A stretch of DNA of 10,602 bases from CAZCPB01 sp964500365. Its GTDB lineage: Bacteria > Planctomycetota > Phycisphaerae > Phycisphaerales > UBA1924. Made by a program: the position numbers and the translations under genes. The notes under the pieces were generated by a model. The model saw only the letters and a program-made list of their open reading frames with translations, was not told the origin of the DNA and did no database searches. The stretch spans positions 1-10,602 of the forward strand of contig CAZCPB010000149.1 of the NCBI GenBank assembly GCA_964500365.1, in the 5' to 3' direction. Positions 1 through 5,669 of the stretch are shown here, piece after piece. The stretch's first letter is position 1, and the number at the start of each line of letters is the position of its first letter.

Positions 1-499
1 GCCGTTCAAGCGGTTCGTGCGACGGGGCGAGTGGGTCGATGATGAGGACGCCACAGTCCTCGAAGCCGATGTGCGCGAGGTCGTGTGGGAGAAGGGGCGG
101 GGATGAGGGGCGGGCGCGGCGGGGGCGCAGGGCGGGCGGAAGGGGCGCGCTGCGCGGGCCGGCGCGGGGCGCGAAGGTCGCGAGGCGGAAGAGAAGAGTT
201 GCCGCGAGGCGCAGTTCGGCGCGGGACCGGTCGCGGGCGGGGCGCTCCGGGGTGCCGGCGAAGGCGGATTGAAGGGCCTGCGCGGCGAGCGGGAGCTGCT
301 GAGCGGCGATGAGGCGGGTCCTTGCCGCGGCGGCGCGTTCGACGGCGTCGAGGTTCTCGCGCGCTTCAGGCTCATCGAGGTAGATGGCGATAGCGACGAC
401 GTCGGTCGCGTGGCGCTGGGCGATCTGGATGAGAGTGAGGGAATGGTCGAGCAGGTCGGCGCTGAGGCGGGCAGGGTCGGTGGGGAGGAACGGCGTCAC
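1..499 (-). CDS. Hypothetical protein, possible helix-turn-helix, partial (C-terminus outside window)
   Basis: I do not recognise this family. The minus strand is open without a stop from a GTG at 499 to the window edge (166 codons), with strong G/C third positions through the first 110 codons. Residues 12-70 look helical. The segment around 21-44 (LTLIQIAQRH then VVAIAIYLDEP) has the spacing of a helix-turn-helix, resembling small terminase-like or regulator HTH folds; that likeness is inference only. A second amphipathic stretch covers 92-110, followed by a Pro/Arg/Ala-rich linker (111-137) and a hydrophobic patch GVLIIDPL near 150-157. GTG 499 is the first possible start after an in-frame TAA at 518-520. 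It has no Shine-Dalgarno but sits at the predicted transcription start of a TTGACA/TATTCT promoter, which supports a leaderless start. Over positions 2-106 the opposite strand is also open in the same codon register, so the tail of this gene is the least certain part. Confidence 0.55.
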   Translation of the reverse strand, partial: MTPFLPTDPARLSADLLDHSLTLIQIAQRHATDVVAIAIYLDEPEARENLDAVERAAAARTRLIAAQQLPLAAQALQSAFAGTPERPARDRSRAELRLAATLLFRLATFAPRAGPRSAPLPPALRPRRARPSSPPLLPHDLAHIGFEDCGVLIIDPLAPSHEPLER

Positions 500-534
500 G
501 ACCGGAGAATACGACTTTTAGCCAACCGTGTCAA
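500..534 (-). promoter_or_regulatory. Sigma70-type promoter for the leftmost minus-strand gene, probably leaderless
   Basis: Read on the minus strand there is a perfect -35 TTGACA (529-534), a 17-base spacer, and a -10 TATTCT (506-511). The GTG codon at 499 begins 6 bases after the -10, where transcription would normally start, so the mRNA should have essentially no leader. There is no purine-rich ribosome site. This is the best promoter match in the window. Confidence 0.6.
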
Positions 535-568
535 TAGGTTTTTGATCGGTATGATGTAAATACCTATT
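533..568. repeat. Inverted repeat in divergent promoter region (possible operator)
   Basis: AATAGGT (533-539) is mirrored by ACCTATT (562-568) with 22 bases between them. The left arm overlaps the -35 box of the leftward promoter and the right arm overlaps the -10 of the candidate rightward promoter. A protein bound to both arms could control both genes. A 7-bp repeat in AT-rich DNA can arise by chance, so this is suggestive only. Confidence 0.35.
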
Positions 569-570
569 TT
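542..570 (+). promoter_or_regulatory. Candidate promoter for the four-helix membrane protein
   Basis: TTGATC (542-547) and TATTTT (565-570) are separated by 17 bases in an AT-rich island, back to back with the leftward promoter. Each hexamer matches four of six sigma70 consensus positions. If used, the mRNA would have a leader of roughly 115 bases before the ATG at 692. Confidence 0.35.
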
Positions 571-691
571 TCAGGCATTTATGGATTGTTTTTCGTGGCT
601 CATCCGGAACTTGAGGGTCAACACGGGTGGCGTTGGCGGAACCGGCGCCGGGAGGTGGCCGCGGAGTGCGAATCGTGGCGATGATTTGGGC

Positions 692-1207
692 ATGAGTGAG
701 CAGGGAACGAAGGAGAGTCTGAAGGCCCGGGTCTACCGCGAGTTCCGCGGGTACTGGTTGATCGTCGCGCACCTGACGCTGGTGTTCGCGGCGTTCACAC
801 AGTACCGGCGGCTGGTGCTGGCGGCGCACGACATCGTGTACACGGACTATTTCATCGCGGTGATCAAGGCGATGGTCCTGGCGAAGGTGGTGATGATCGG
901 CGATGCGCTGCGGCTGGGGCGAGGGCTGGAGCGGCTCCCCTTGATCTGGCCGACGCTGTACAAGACGGCGGTGTTCACGGTGTTCCTGGTGCTGTTCACG
1001 CTGGTCGAGCACGGGGTTCGCGGGTTGTGGAAGGGCGATGGGTTCGGGGCGGGGGTCGGGGCGCTCGTCTCGCGGCGCGATGAGGTGCTGGCGGGGATGC
1101 TGGTGGTGGCGGTGGGGTTGATCCCGTTCTTCGCGTTCCGCGAGATCGGGAGGACGATGGAGCGGGGAAAGCTGATGCGGATGTTCTTTGTGCGCGAGCG
1201 GGCGTGA
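692..1207 (+). CDS. Small conserved integral membrane protein, function unknown
   Basis: The 171-residue protein has a charged N-terminus (MSEQGTKESLKARVYREF) and about four hydrophobic helices near residues 20-38, 53-70, 88-106 and 130-148, so it should sit in the inner membrane. The motifs YREFRGYW, YRR at 38-40 and the polar KVVMIGDALRLG loop resemble a widespread uncharacterised bacterial membrane-protein family that I recognise only as hypothetical. I chose ATG 692 because the 37 in-frame codons from ATG 581 are Gly/Arg-rich and cross the leader region; no good ribosome site precedes either start (a GGAGG lies about 40 bases upstream of 692). The gene stands alone, diverging from the leftmost gene and followed by a non-coding spacer. 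Confidence 0.75.
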   Translation: MSEQGTKESLKARVYREFRGYWLIVAHLTLVFAAFTQYRRLVLAAHDIVYTDYFIAVIKAMVLAKVVMIGDALRLGRGLERLPLIWPTLYKTAVFTVFLVLFTLVEHGVRGLWKGDGFGAGVGALVSRRDEVLAGMLVVAVGLIPFFAFREIGRTMERGKLMRMFFVRERA

Positions 1208-1447
1208 TCGATCGGAACAGAGCCCCAGATGACCCAGATTGGCCCAGATCTATGCCTCCCATCCGGTCCACCATGGTCGTGTGGGACCGCCGCGCTTCGT
1301 GAATTGAATCTGCCCTCAATCCGGGATGGCGCGAAGCCCATTGAGCAGGGGGTGCGTTTCGATCCCGCCGGCCCGACGCCCGACGTGAACGGCTGATCAC
1401 GTTCGCGTGCGTCCCCGGTCAACTCGACCGCCTGTTATGCTGCGGGC
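1208..1447. other. Intergenic spacer with small dyads and a CCCAGAT triplet
   Basis: No coding pattern fits this stretch. It holds three CCCAGAT copies (1224, 1233, 1243) just after the preceding stop codon. Further right are short inverted repeats: CGGTCC/GGACCG (1264-1289), GCTTCG/CGAAGC (1294-1337) and CTCAAT/ATTGAG (1315-1345). None carries a T-tract, so no intrinsic terminator is evident. The dyads overlap and may be remnants of an old repeat element; that is inference. Confidence 0.4.
1436..1447 (+). promoter_or_regulatory. Extended -10 promoter, leaderless start of glsB-like gene
   Basis: A TGT-TATGCT extended -10 (hexamer 1436-1441) ends 6 bases before ATG 1448. No Shine-Dalgarno lies between them and no clear -35 is seen. 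This is the same layout as at four other genes in the window. Confidence 0.4.
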
Positions 1448-1702
1448 ATGAACATCATCTGGTTCCTGCTCATCGGCCTCTGCGCCGGCTGGCTGGCGGG
1501 CGTGCTCACCAAGGGGCGCGGCTTCGGGATCGCCGGCAACCTGATCATCGGCGTCATCGGCGCGATCCTCGGCGGCTTTCTCTTCGGCCTCCTCGGGCTC
1601 AAGTCCTACTCGCTCCTGGGGTCGCTCGTCATGGCGACCGTCGGCGCCGTGGTCCTGCTCTTCCTCGTCGGCCTGGCCATCAAGGGGCGCGCTAAGGGCT
1701 GA
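1448..1702 (+). CDS. GlsB/YeaQ/YmgE family stress-response membrane protein
   Basis: This 84-residue, very hydrophobic and Gly-rich protein matches the transglycosylase-associated family (Pfam Transgly_assoc). It has three membrane helices (about 2-20, 26-50 and 54-77), Gly-zipper spacing such as GLCAGWLAG and GVIGAILGG, a short basic loop TKGRGFG after helix 1, and a basic tail KGRAKG. Its length is typical of the family. Family members are inner-membrane proteins often induced by general stress; their biochemical role is not established, and the 'transglycosylase' label comes from genetic association. The ATG at 1448 is the first codon of the hydrophobic helix and directly follows a -10-like box. 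The gene ends 2 bases from the stop of the convergent GH172 gene. Confidence 0.88.
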   Translation: MNIIWFLLIGLCAGWLAGVLTKGRGFGIAGNLIIGVIGAILGGFLFGLLGLKSYSLLGSLVMATVGAVVLLFLVGLAIKGRAKG

Positions 1703-1704
1703 GC

Positions 1705-3267
1705 CTACCGGCTCGGCGGCGCCGGCCCCAGGGGCGGCCGCTTGGCGCCCGTGCGGTGCCGCAGCCGGACCGAGTCCACGCCCAGTTTGAAGCCCTTCGA
1801 GGCGCTGTTCTTCCCCGTGCACTCGAGCCTGAGCACGTGCTCTCCCGGCGCGAGCGGCGCCTCGGAGAGCGCGTGCTCCTCGAGTTCGACGGTCTTCGAG
1901 TAGAAATCGATCGGCTCGCCGATGGCCGACCCGTCGAGCAGCACGCGCCAGACCCCGAAGTCGTACGAGTGCGTGACCGCCAGCACCGGGCGATGCATCA
2001 GCCCCTCGGGCACGCTGAACCGCGTTTCGACCCATGCCTTCTCCGAGCCCGCGTCGATGAAGAGCTGCCCCTCGCCCGTCCACGGCGCGCCGGCCTGGAG
2101 CGAGAGCCCCGTGCCCACCGACTTCGCCGCCGCGAGCAGGTCCCTGCCCTCGATCACCGTGTCGATCGACGGGAACTTCCGCTCCCTGGCCGAGGGGAGC
2201 GTCGTGAACCGCTTCGGCCGCCCGACCTGGTACCAGAACGCGACGGTCGCGAAGTCGTCCTCGCGCTCCACGTGCCCCTCGACCTTCCCGGTCGTCGTTT
2301 CGTCCGCGCTCATCCACCCGTAGTGCTCGATGGTCACGCGCAGCGACTTGCGGAACCTCACCGGGTCGGCGATGTGCCAGCGGTACATCGTGCCGCGGTT
2401 GCCCAGGTCGCCAAGCCACCCGTCGAGGATCGTCACGCCGAAGTGCGGGTAGCACGCCTTTTCCATGCCCCACGCGTTCGAGAAATAGTCCTCGGTGCCC
2501 GTTCCCTGCATCGTGGGGCGCGTTTCGGTCCGCTCGGCGTCGATGTAGAACTTGTCGTCCCCCTCGCCGAACCACTGCGGGCTGCGCGACCGCACCGACA
2601 TCACCGTCCCGACGTAGTGCCCGCGCCCCTCGATCTCCGCGATCAGGTAGTCGCCCCCCTTCTTTGCGGGGAACTCCTGCCGGTACTGCGCGCAGAAATA
2701 CGCCGTCTCGGGCGGCAGGCTCTTTTCGCGGGTGAAGTCGATCATGTAATAGAGCGCGGCGAGCGGCTTCTGGCTCTCGTTGGTGAGGGTCAGACGCGCC
2801 GAACTCCGGAACGGCATCGCCCAGTAGCAGTTGTACGAGTCGCCCCCCTGCACCACGACGGGCGCCGACACGCACTCGGCCCGCCGGCCGAAGCCCGCGG
2901 CGAAGAAGTCACCCAGGGGCGCCTCGACGGCCGGCTCATCGGCGCCGTCCCAGTGCATCCGCAGCACGATCTCCGACGGGTCGGCGGCGCCCTCCTTCGA
3001 AAGCCACGACGGCCCGCTCTCGGCGAAGGTGAACCAGATGTGCCTGATCACGGCCGGGCCCTTGAGCTCGGCCAGCGTGAACGTCTCGCCCGGCTTCACC
3101 CACCGGTTGTCGGCGTTGCTCCACGCTTCCGGGTGGGCGCTCGACACGCGCCCGGAGACCGCGTCGCGCACCCGCGTGAGCGCGTCGAGGGCGTCGTCCT
3201 GCCCAAGGGCAAGCCCGCCGATCAGCGAAGAGAGAGCGCACGCGAGCACGGCGCGCCGAATCTTCAT
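1705..3267 (-). CDS. Secreted GH172 (DUF2961) family glycoside hydrolase-like protein
   Basis: The 520-residue protein begins with a signal peptide (MKIRR, then a hydrophobic stretch to about residue 21, with a possible cut near ALGQ). The DUF2961 core covers about 45-350, with the family signatures RMHWDGADEPAVEAPLGDFF (103-122) and GTGTEDYF (255-262). A second beta-rich domain at about 398-505, ending in the GVDSVRLR motif, looks like a carbohydrate-binding or jelly-roll module. DUF2961 is now family GH172, whose characterised members act on fructofuranose dianhydrides or D-arabinofuranosides; the substrate here cannot be told. I chose ATG 3267 because a strong Shine-Dalgarno (GAGGAGGG, 3272-3279) lies just upstream and it gives an intact signal peptide; ATG 3357 would put 30 charged residues before it. 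No other glycan-degrading gene lies nearby, so it is probably a single-gene unit. Confidence 0.88.
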   Translation of the reverse strand: MKIRRAVLACALSSLIGGLALGQDDALDALTRVRDAVSGRVSSAHPEAWSNADNRWVKPGETFTLAELKGPAVIRHIWFTFAESGPSWLSKEGAADPSEIVLRMHWDGADEPAVEAPLGDFFAAGFGRRAECVSAPVVVQGGDSYNCYWAMPFRSSARLTLTNESQKPLAALYYMIDFTREKSLPPETAYFCAQYRQEFPAKKGGDYLIAEIEGRGHYVGTVMSVRSRSPQWFGEGDDKFYIDAERTETRPTMQGTGTEDYFSNAWGMEKACYPHFGVTILDGWLGDLGNRGTMYRWHIADPVRFRKSLRVTIEHYGWMSADETTTGKVEGHVEREDDFATVAFWYQVGRPKRFTTLPSARERKFPSIDTVIEGRDLLAAAKSVGTGLSLQAGAPWTGEGQLFIDAGSEKAWVETRFSVPEGLMHRPVLAVTHSYDFGVWRVLLDGSAIGEPIDFYSKTVELEEHALSEAPLAPGEHVLRLECTGKNSASKGFKLGVDSVRLRHRTGAKRPPLGPAPPSR

Positions 3268-3271
3268 GGTG

Positions 3272-3279
3272 CCCTCCTC
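3272..3279 (-). promoter_or_regulatory. Strong ribosome-binding site of the GH172 gene
   Basis: On the minus strand GAGGAGGG lies 4 bases before ATG 3267. It decides the start over the in-frame ATG at 3357. It is among the few clear Shine-Dalgarno sequences in this window. Confidence 0.75.
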
Positions 3280-3342
3280 AAAGACCTGCTCCCGCGCCTG
3301 CCCGCGGTCCCGGTGCTTGCTGCGATCTCCCGCGTGCCAAGG

Positions 3343-3363
3343 AGTATCAACGGCCATGCTACC
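3343..3363 (-). promoter_or_regulatory. Candidate promoter elements for the GH172 gene
   Basis: On the minus strand an extended -10, TGG-TAGCAT (hexamer 3356-3361), is followed by a second -10-like GATACT (3343-3348). Either would give a leader of about 70-80 bases, consistent with the strong Shine-Dalgarno used by this gene. No matching -35 is visible. The element lies back to back with the AMP nucleosidase -10 box. Confidence 0.3.
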
Positions 3364-3385
3364 AGAGGCGGGGTGCGCACTGTTC

Positions 3386-3401
3386 GGGTACGCTGGCCGC
3401 C
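3386..3401 (+). promoter_or_regulatory. -10 box adjoining AMP nucleosidase start, probable leaderless promoter
   Basis: TACGCT (3389-3394) lies 7 bases before GTG 3402. The 12-base string GGGTACGCTGGC (3386-3397) is identical to 8883-8894 in front of the M20 gene, at the same distance from its start codon. No Shine-Dalgarno is present. Confidence 0.45.
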
Positions 3402-4199
3402 GTGAAGACCAAGGACCAGATCGTCCGAGACTGGCTGCCGCGCTACACCGGCCGGCCGCTGAAGGCCGCGGGCGCCGACGGCTGGGGGCGTTTCATCCTG
3501 CTCACCAACTTCACCGACTACGTGGACCACTTTGCCGCGCGGTTCGGCGTGAAGGTCCTCGGGCGTGACCGCCCGATGCAGTCGGCCACGGGCACCGGCG
3601 ACGGGCGCGACATCACGATCCTCAACTTCGGCATGGGCTCGGCGATGGCCGCGACGGTCATGGACCTGCTCGGCGCGATCGGTCCCGAGGCGGTGCTCTT
3701 CCTGGGCAAGTGCGGCGGCCTGAAGAAGACCCGGCTCGGGGATTTCGTCCTCCCGATCGCGGCGATCCGGGGCGAGGGGACGAGCAACGAGTACATGCCC
3801 CCCGAGGTCCCCGCGCTCCCGTCGTTCCGCCTCCAGCGGGCCGTGTCGCAGGCGATCGTCAAGCACGAGTGCGACTACTGGACCGGCACGGTCCACACGA
3901 CGAACCGGCGCGTGTGGGAGCACGACGAGCAGTTCAAGGCTTACCTCAAGCGGATCCGCGCCATCGGCATCGACATGGAGACGGCGACCATCTTCCTCGT
4001 CGGGTTCGTCAACTCGATCCCCAAGGGCGCGCTCCTGCTGGTCTCGGACAGCCCGATGACCCCCGAGGGCGTGAAGACCTCCGAGAGCGACAAGCTGATC
4101 ACCGAGAAGTTCGTGCGAAGGCACCTCGACGTCGGCATCGATGCGCTGATCGACCTCCGCGACAGCGGCGAGAGCGTCAAGCACCTGCGCTTCGAGTGA
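3402..4199 (+). CDS. amn: AMP nucleosidase (short, single-domain form)
   Basis: The protein is predicted to hydrolyse the N-glycosidic bond of AMP to adenine and ribose 5-phosphate in the cytosol, part of purine turnover. The 265 residues form one nucleoside phosphorylase (PNP/UDP) domain. Visible marks are NFGMGSA (75-81), GKCGGL (102-107), GEGTSNEY (124-131), WTGTVHTTNRR (160-170), the ribose-binding DMETA (191-195) and VSDSP (214-218), ending in SVKHLRF. The sequence closely resembles the roughly 260-residue proteins annotated as AMP nucleosidase in Bacteroidota and lacks the extra N-terminal domain of E. coli Amn (about 480 residues). A different nucleoside substrate remains possible, because the family label rests on similarity. 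The GTG start follows a TACGCT box with no ribosome site, and the first residues (MKTKDQIV) match the family. It diverges from GH172 and converges on the ABC ATPase. Confidence 0.88.
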   Translation: MKTKDQIVRDWLPRYTGRPLKAAGADGWGRFILLTNFTDYVDHFAARFGVKVLGRDRPMQSATGTGDGRDITILNFGMGSAMAATVMDLLGAIGPEAVLFLGKCGGLKKTRLGDFVLPIAAIRGEGTSNEYMPPEVPALPSFRLQRAVSQAIVKHECDYWTGTVHTTNRRVWEHDEQFKAYLKRIRAIGIDMETATIFLVGFVNSIPKGALLLVSDSPMTPEGVKTSESDKLITEKFVRRHLDVGIDALIDLRDSGESVKHLRFE

Positions 4200-4200
4200 C

Positions 4201-4226
4201 GCGGCGGGGCGCGAGCGCCGCGCGGC
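4201..4226. terminator. GC-rich dyad between convergent stop codons
   Basis: An imperfect hairpin fills most of the 39 bases between the AMP nucleosidase and ABC ATPase stops: 12-base arms, 10 paired, with a perfect GGCGC/GCGCC core around a GA loop. No T-tract follows on either strand, so it is at best a weak or factor-assisted bidirectional terminator. Confidence 0.3.
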
Positions 4227-4238
4227 CCGAGCCGCCGT

Positions 4239-5132
4239 TCACCTTTGCGCCTTCCGCGCGCTCCGCCGGCGCCCCTCGGGCACGGGCACGCGGCTCTCGC
4301 GTATGCACCCGTGCACCACGCTCATCGCCTCGAAGTAGGGCCGGATCGGGGCCGAGTCGGAAGCCGCGAAGTCCTCGAACGAACCGTCGAAGAACACCCT
4401 CCCCTCGTGGACCATCACCACGCGCGGCCGGAGCCGTGCCAGGAGCGCCGTGTCGTGCGTCACCACCACGCTCGTGCGCTCCACGCCGCGGCCCGTGGGC
4501 GTCGCGTGTGTGCGTTCGATCAGCTCGTGCACCAGCGCCGAGTGCTCCGGGTCGAGGCCGGCCGTGGGCTCGTCGTAGAAGAAGAGGGCCGGGTCGAGCA
4601 CCAGGGCCCGCGCGATCGCCACCCGCTTGGCCATCCCGCCCGAGAGATCGTCGCGGGCCCGGTCGAGGACCTCGCCGGGATCGAGCCCGACCGCCCGCAG
4701 CGCCCCCTCGGCCCGCGGCCGGATGTCCTTATCCTCCTCGCCGTGGAGCTCGCGCGGCCCCAGCGCGATGTTCTCGAACACCGTCCCCGTGAACAGCGCG
4801 TTGCGCTGGAAGACGATCGCCCAGTTCAGCCGCAGCCGGTCCATGCCGGACTCATCGAGCGCGGCGATGTCGCGCAGGGGCGCGTCCTGGCTCGAGACGT
4901 CCGCGACGAGCACGCGCCCCTCGTCGGGCGCGAGGTGACCGATGATGCAGTGCAGGAGCACCGTCTTGCCGGAGCCGGAGTTGCCGACGATCGCGACCAG
5001 CTCGCCTCGCCGGATCTCGAGATCGATGCCGCGGAGCACGCGCTGCTCGCCGAACGACTTGTGCACGCCCTCAACGCGGATCGCGACTGGCCGGTCGCGC
5101 TCGGCGCCCGGGGCTGGCGCCCCCTCGGTCAC
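4239..5132 (-). CDS. MlaF-like ABC transporter ATP-binding protein (MCE/phospholipid-transport type)
   Basis: The 297-residue protein is a single ABC ATPase domain (about 16-255) with a short basic tail. It shows Walker A GNSGSGKT (50-57), Q-loop Gln109 in VFQRNALF, signature LSGGMAKR (163-170), Walker B FFYDEPTAGLDP (184-194) and H-loop His226 in VVVTHD. The signature with Met-x-Lys-Arg and the FYDEPTAGLDP string are typical of MlaF/Ttg2A ATPases, which power lipid movement between the two membranes of diderm bacteria together with MlaE permease and MCE proteins. None of these partners is encoded beside it, so the assignment to lipid transport is inference. I chose GTG 5132 because a -10-like TAGAGT (5158-5163) and an AAGGGA ribosome site lie just before it; the longer reading frame from ATG 5297 would run through the RRM terminator. 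GTG 5159 is an alternative. Confidence 0.82.
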   Translation of the reverse strand: MTEGAPAPGAERDRPVAIRVEGVHKSFGEQRVLRGIDLEIRRGELVAIVGNSGSGKTVLLHCIIGHLAPDEGRVLVADVSSQDAPLRDIAALDESGMDRLRLNWAIVFQRNALFTGTVFENIALGPRELHGEEDKDIRPRAEGALRAVGLDPGEVLDRARDDLSGGMAKRVAIARALVLDPALFFYDEPTAGLDPEHSALVHELIERTHATPTGRGVERTSVVVTHDTALLARLRPRVVMVHEGRVFFDGSFEDFAASDSAPIRPYFEAMSVVHGCIRESRVPVPEGRRRSARKAQR

Positions 5133-5157
5133 ACGGCGTCCCTTCGGGTCATCGAAC

Positions 5158-5163
5158 ACTCTA
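5158..5163 (-). promoter_or_regulatory. Possible -10 box of the ABC ATPase gene
   Basis: TAGAGT on the minus strand lies between the RRM terminator and the ABC start codon. Transcription would begin near 5151, giving about 20 bases of leader that include AAGGGA ahead of GTG 5132. No convincing -35 is seen. Confidence 0.3.
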
Positions 5164-5200
5164 GCGCCCCGCTCCTTTCGCCATTCTCCCCAGGGACGGA

Positions 5201-5240
5201 GAACGAAAACGGGCCTTCCCGTTGGTGGGAAGGCCCGTCG
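5201..5240 (-). terminator. Intrinsic terminator downstream of the RRM gene
   Basis: A perfect 12-bp stem, 5209-5220 pairing with 5227-5238, closes a 6-base loop. On the minus strand it is followed by TTTTCGTTCT (5208 downward). It lies about 70 bases past the RRM stop and just before the ABC ATPase promoter, so the two same-strand genes are probably separate transcription units. It is the only textbook Rho-independent terminator in the window. Confidence 0.88.
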
Positions 5241-5306
5241 ATGAACTCTTACGAATCGCGGTCGTTCGGGGTTTCGCGGCGAAGCTCGCCGGCTCACCCC
5301 GGGGAA

Positions 5307-5669
5307 TCACCAGCGGTCGCCGCCGCCGCCACGCCCGCCGCCGAAGCCGCCACGGCCGCCGCCGCCGCCACCGAAGCCGCCGCGACCACCACCACCGCCG
5401 CCGCCACCGAAGCCGCCGCCGCCCGGGGCCTTCGGACGCGCCTCGTTGACGTTGAGCTGGCGGCCGTCGAACTCCTTGCCGTTGAGGGCGTTGATCGCCG
5501 CCTGAGCCTGCGCCGAGTCGTTCATCTCGACGAAGCCGAAGCCGCGCGGCCGGCCGGTCTCGCGGTCCATCACGAGCTGCGCGGACTGCACCTGGCCGTG
5601 CTGCTCGAAGAGCTGACGGAGCGCATCCTCGCTGGTCTTGAACGAAAGGTTGCCGACGTAAATCTTCAT
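5307..5669 (-). CDS. Glycine-rich RNA-binding protein with one RRM domain
   Basis: The 120-residue protein has one RNA recognition motif (1-80) followed by a Gly/Arg/Phe tail. RNP2 is IYVGNL (3-8) and RNP1 is RGFGFVEM (42-49), including the aromatic residues that stack on RNA. The tail (83-120) consists of GGGG and RGGFGG units with about 70% glycine and ends in DRW. This layout matches bacterial Rbp proteins of cyanobacteria, planctomycetes and others, which bind single-stranded RNA and are often cold-induced. It probably acts as a cytosolic RNA chaperone. The ATG at 5669 starts directly at the first RRM strand; the Shine-Dalgarno is weak. It shares its upstream region with a divergent RhlE-type helicase, a functional fit, and it ends in a strong intrinsic terminator. 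Confidence 0.92.
   Translation of the reverse strand: MKIYVGNLSFKTSEDALRQLFEQHGQVQSAQLVMDRETGRPRGFGFVEMNDSAQAQAAINALNGKEFDGRQLNVNEARPKAPGGGGFGGGGGGGGRGGFGGGGGGRGGFGGGRGGGGDRW
5313..5427. repeat. Low-complexity GGN-codon tract (RRM glycine-rich tail)
   Basis: The tail of the RRM gene is built of irregular GGC/GGT runs broken by CGT or CGC and TTC codons, seen on the plus strand as repeated CCGCC and CCACC units. Such tracts expand and contract easily, so tail length may vary between relatives and the exact length here is sensitive to assembly error. Confidence 0.7.

Noticed and set aside
2..106. Short plus-strand frame ending in TGA at 104-106, possible tail of a gene entering from the left
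   Set aside because: It is in the same codon register as the minus-strand gene and too short to judge. The minus strand has a promoter and a longer biased frame, so it was preferred, but the question stays open.
581..691. In-frame upstream extension of the four-helix membrane protein from ATG 581
   Set aside because: The 37 residues are Gly/Arg-rich without membrane or family character, and the region lies just after the candidate promoter.
3268..3357. Longer start (ATG 3357) for the GH172 protein
   Set aside because: It would place 30 charged residues before a complete signal peptide and ignore the strong GAGGAGGG ribosome site at 3272-3279.
1756..3405. 549-codon plus-strand frame opposite the GH172 gene
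   Set aside because: Its translation is rich in Arg, Pro and His with no domain, as expected for the complement of a GC3-biased gene. The minus strand encodes a clear DUF2961 protein.
5133..5297. N-terminal extension of the ABC ATPase from ATG 5297
   Set aside because: It would translate through the RRM terminator hairpin and has no family similarity. GTG 5132 has a ribosome-like AAGGGA and fits the domain start.
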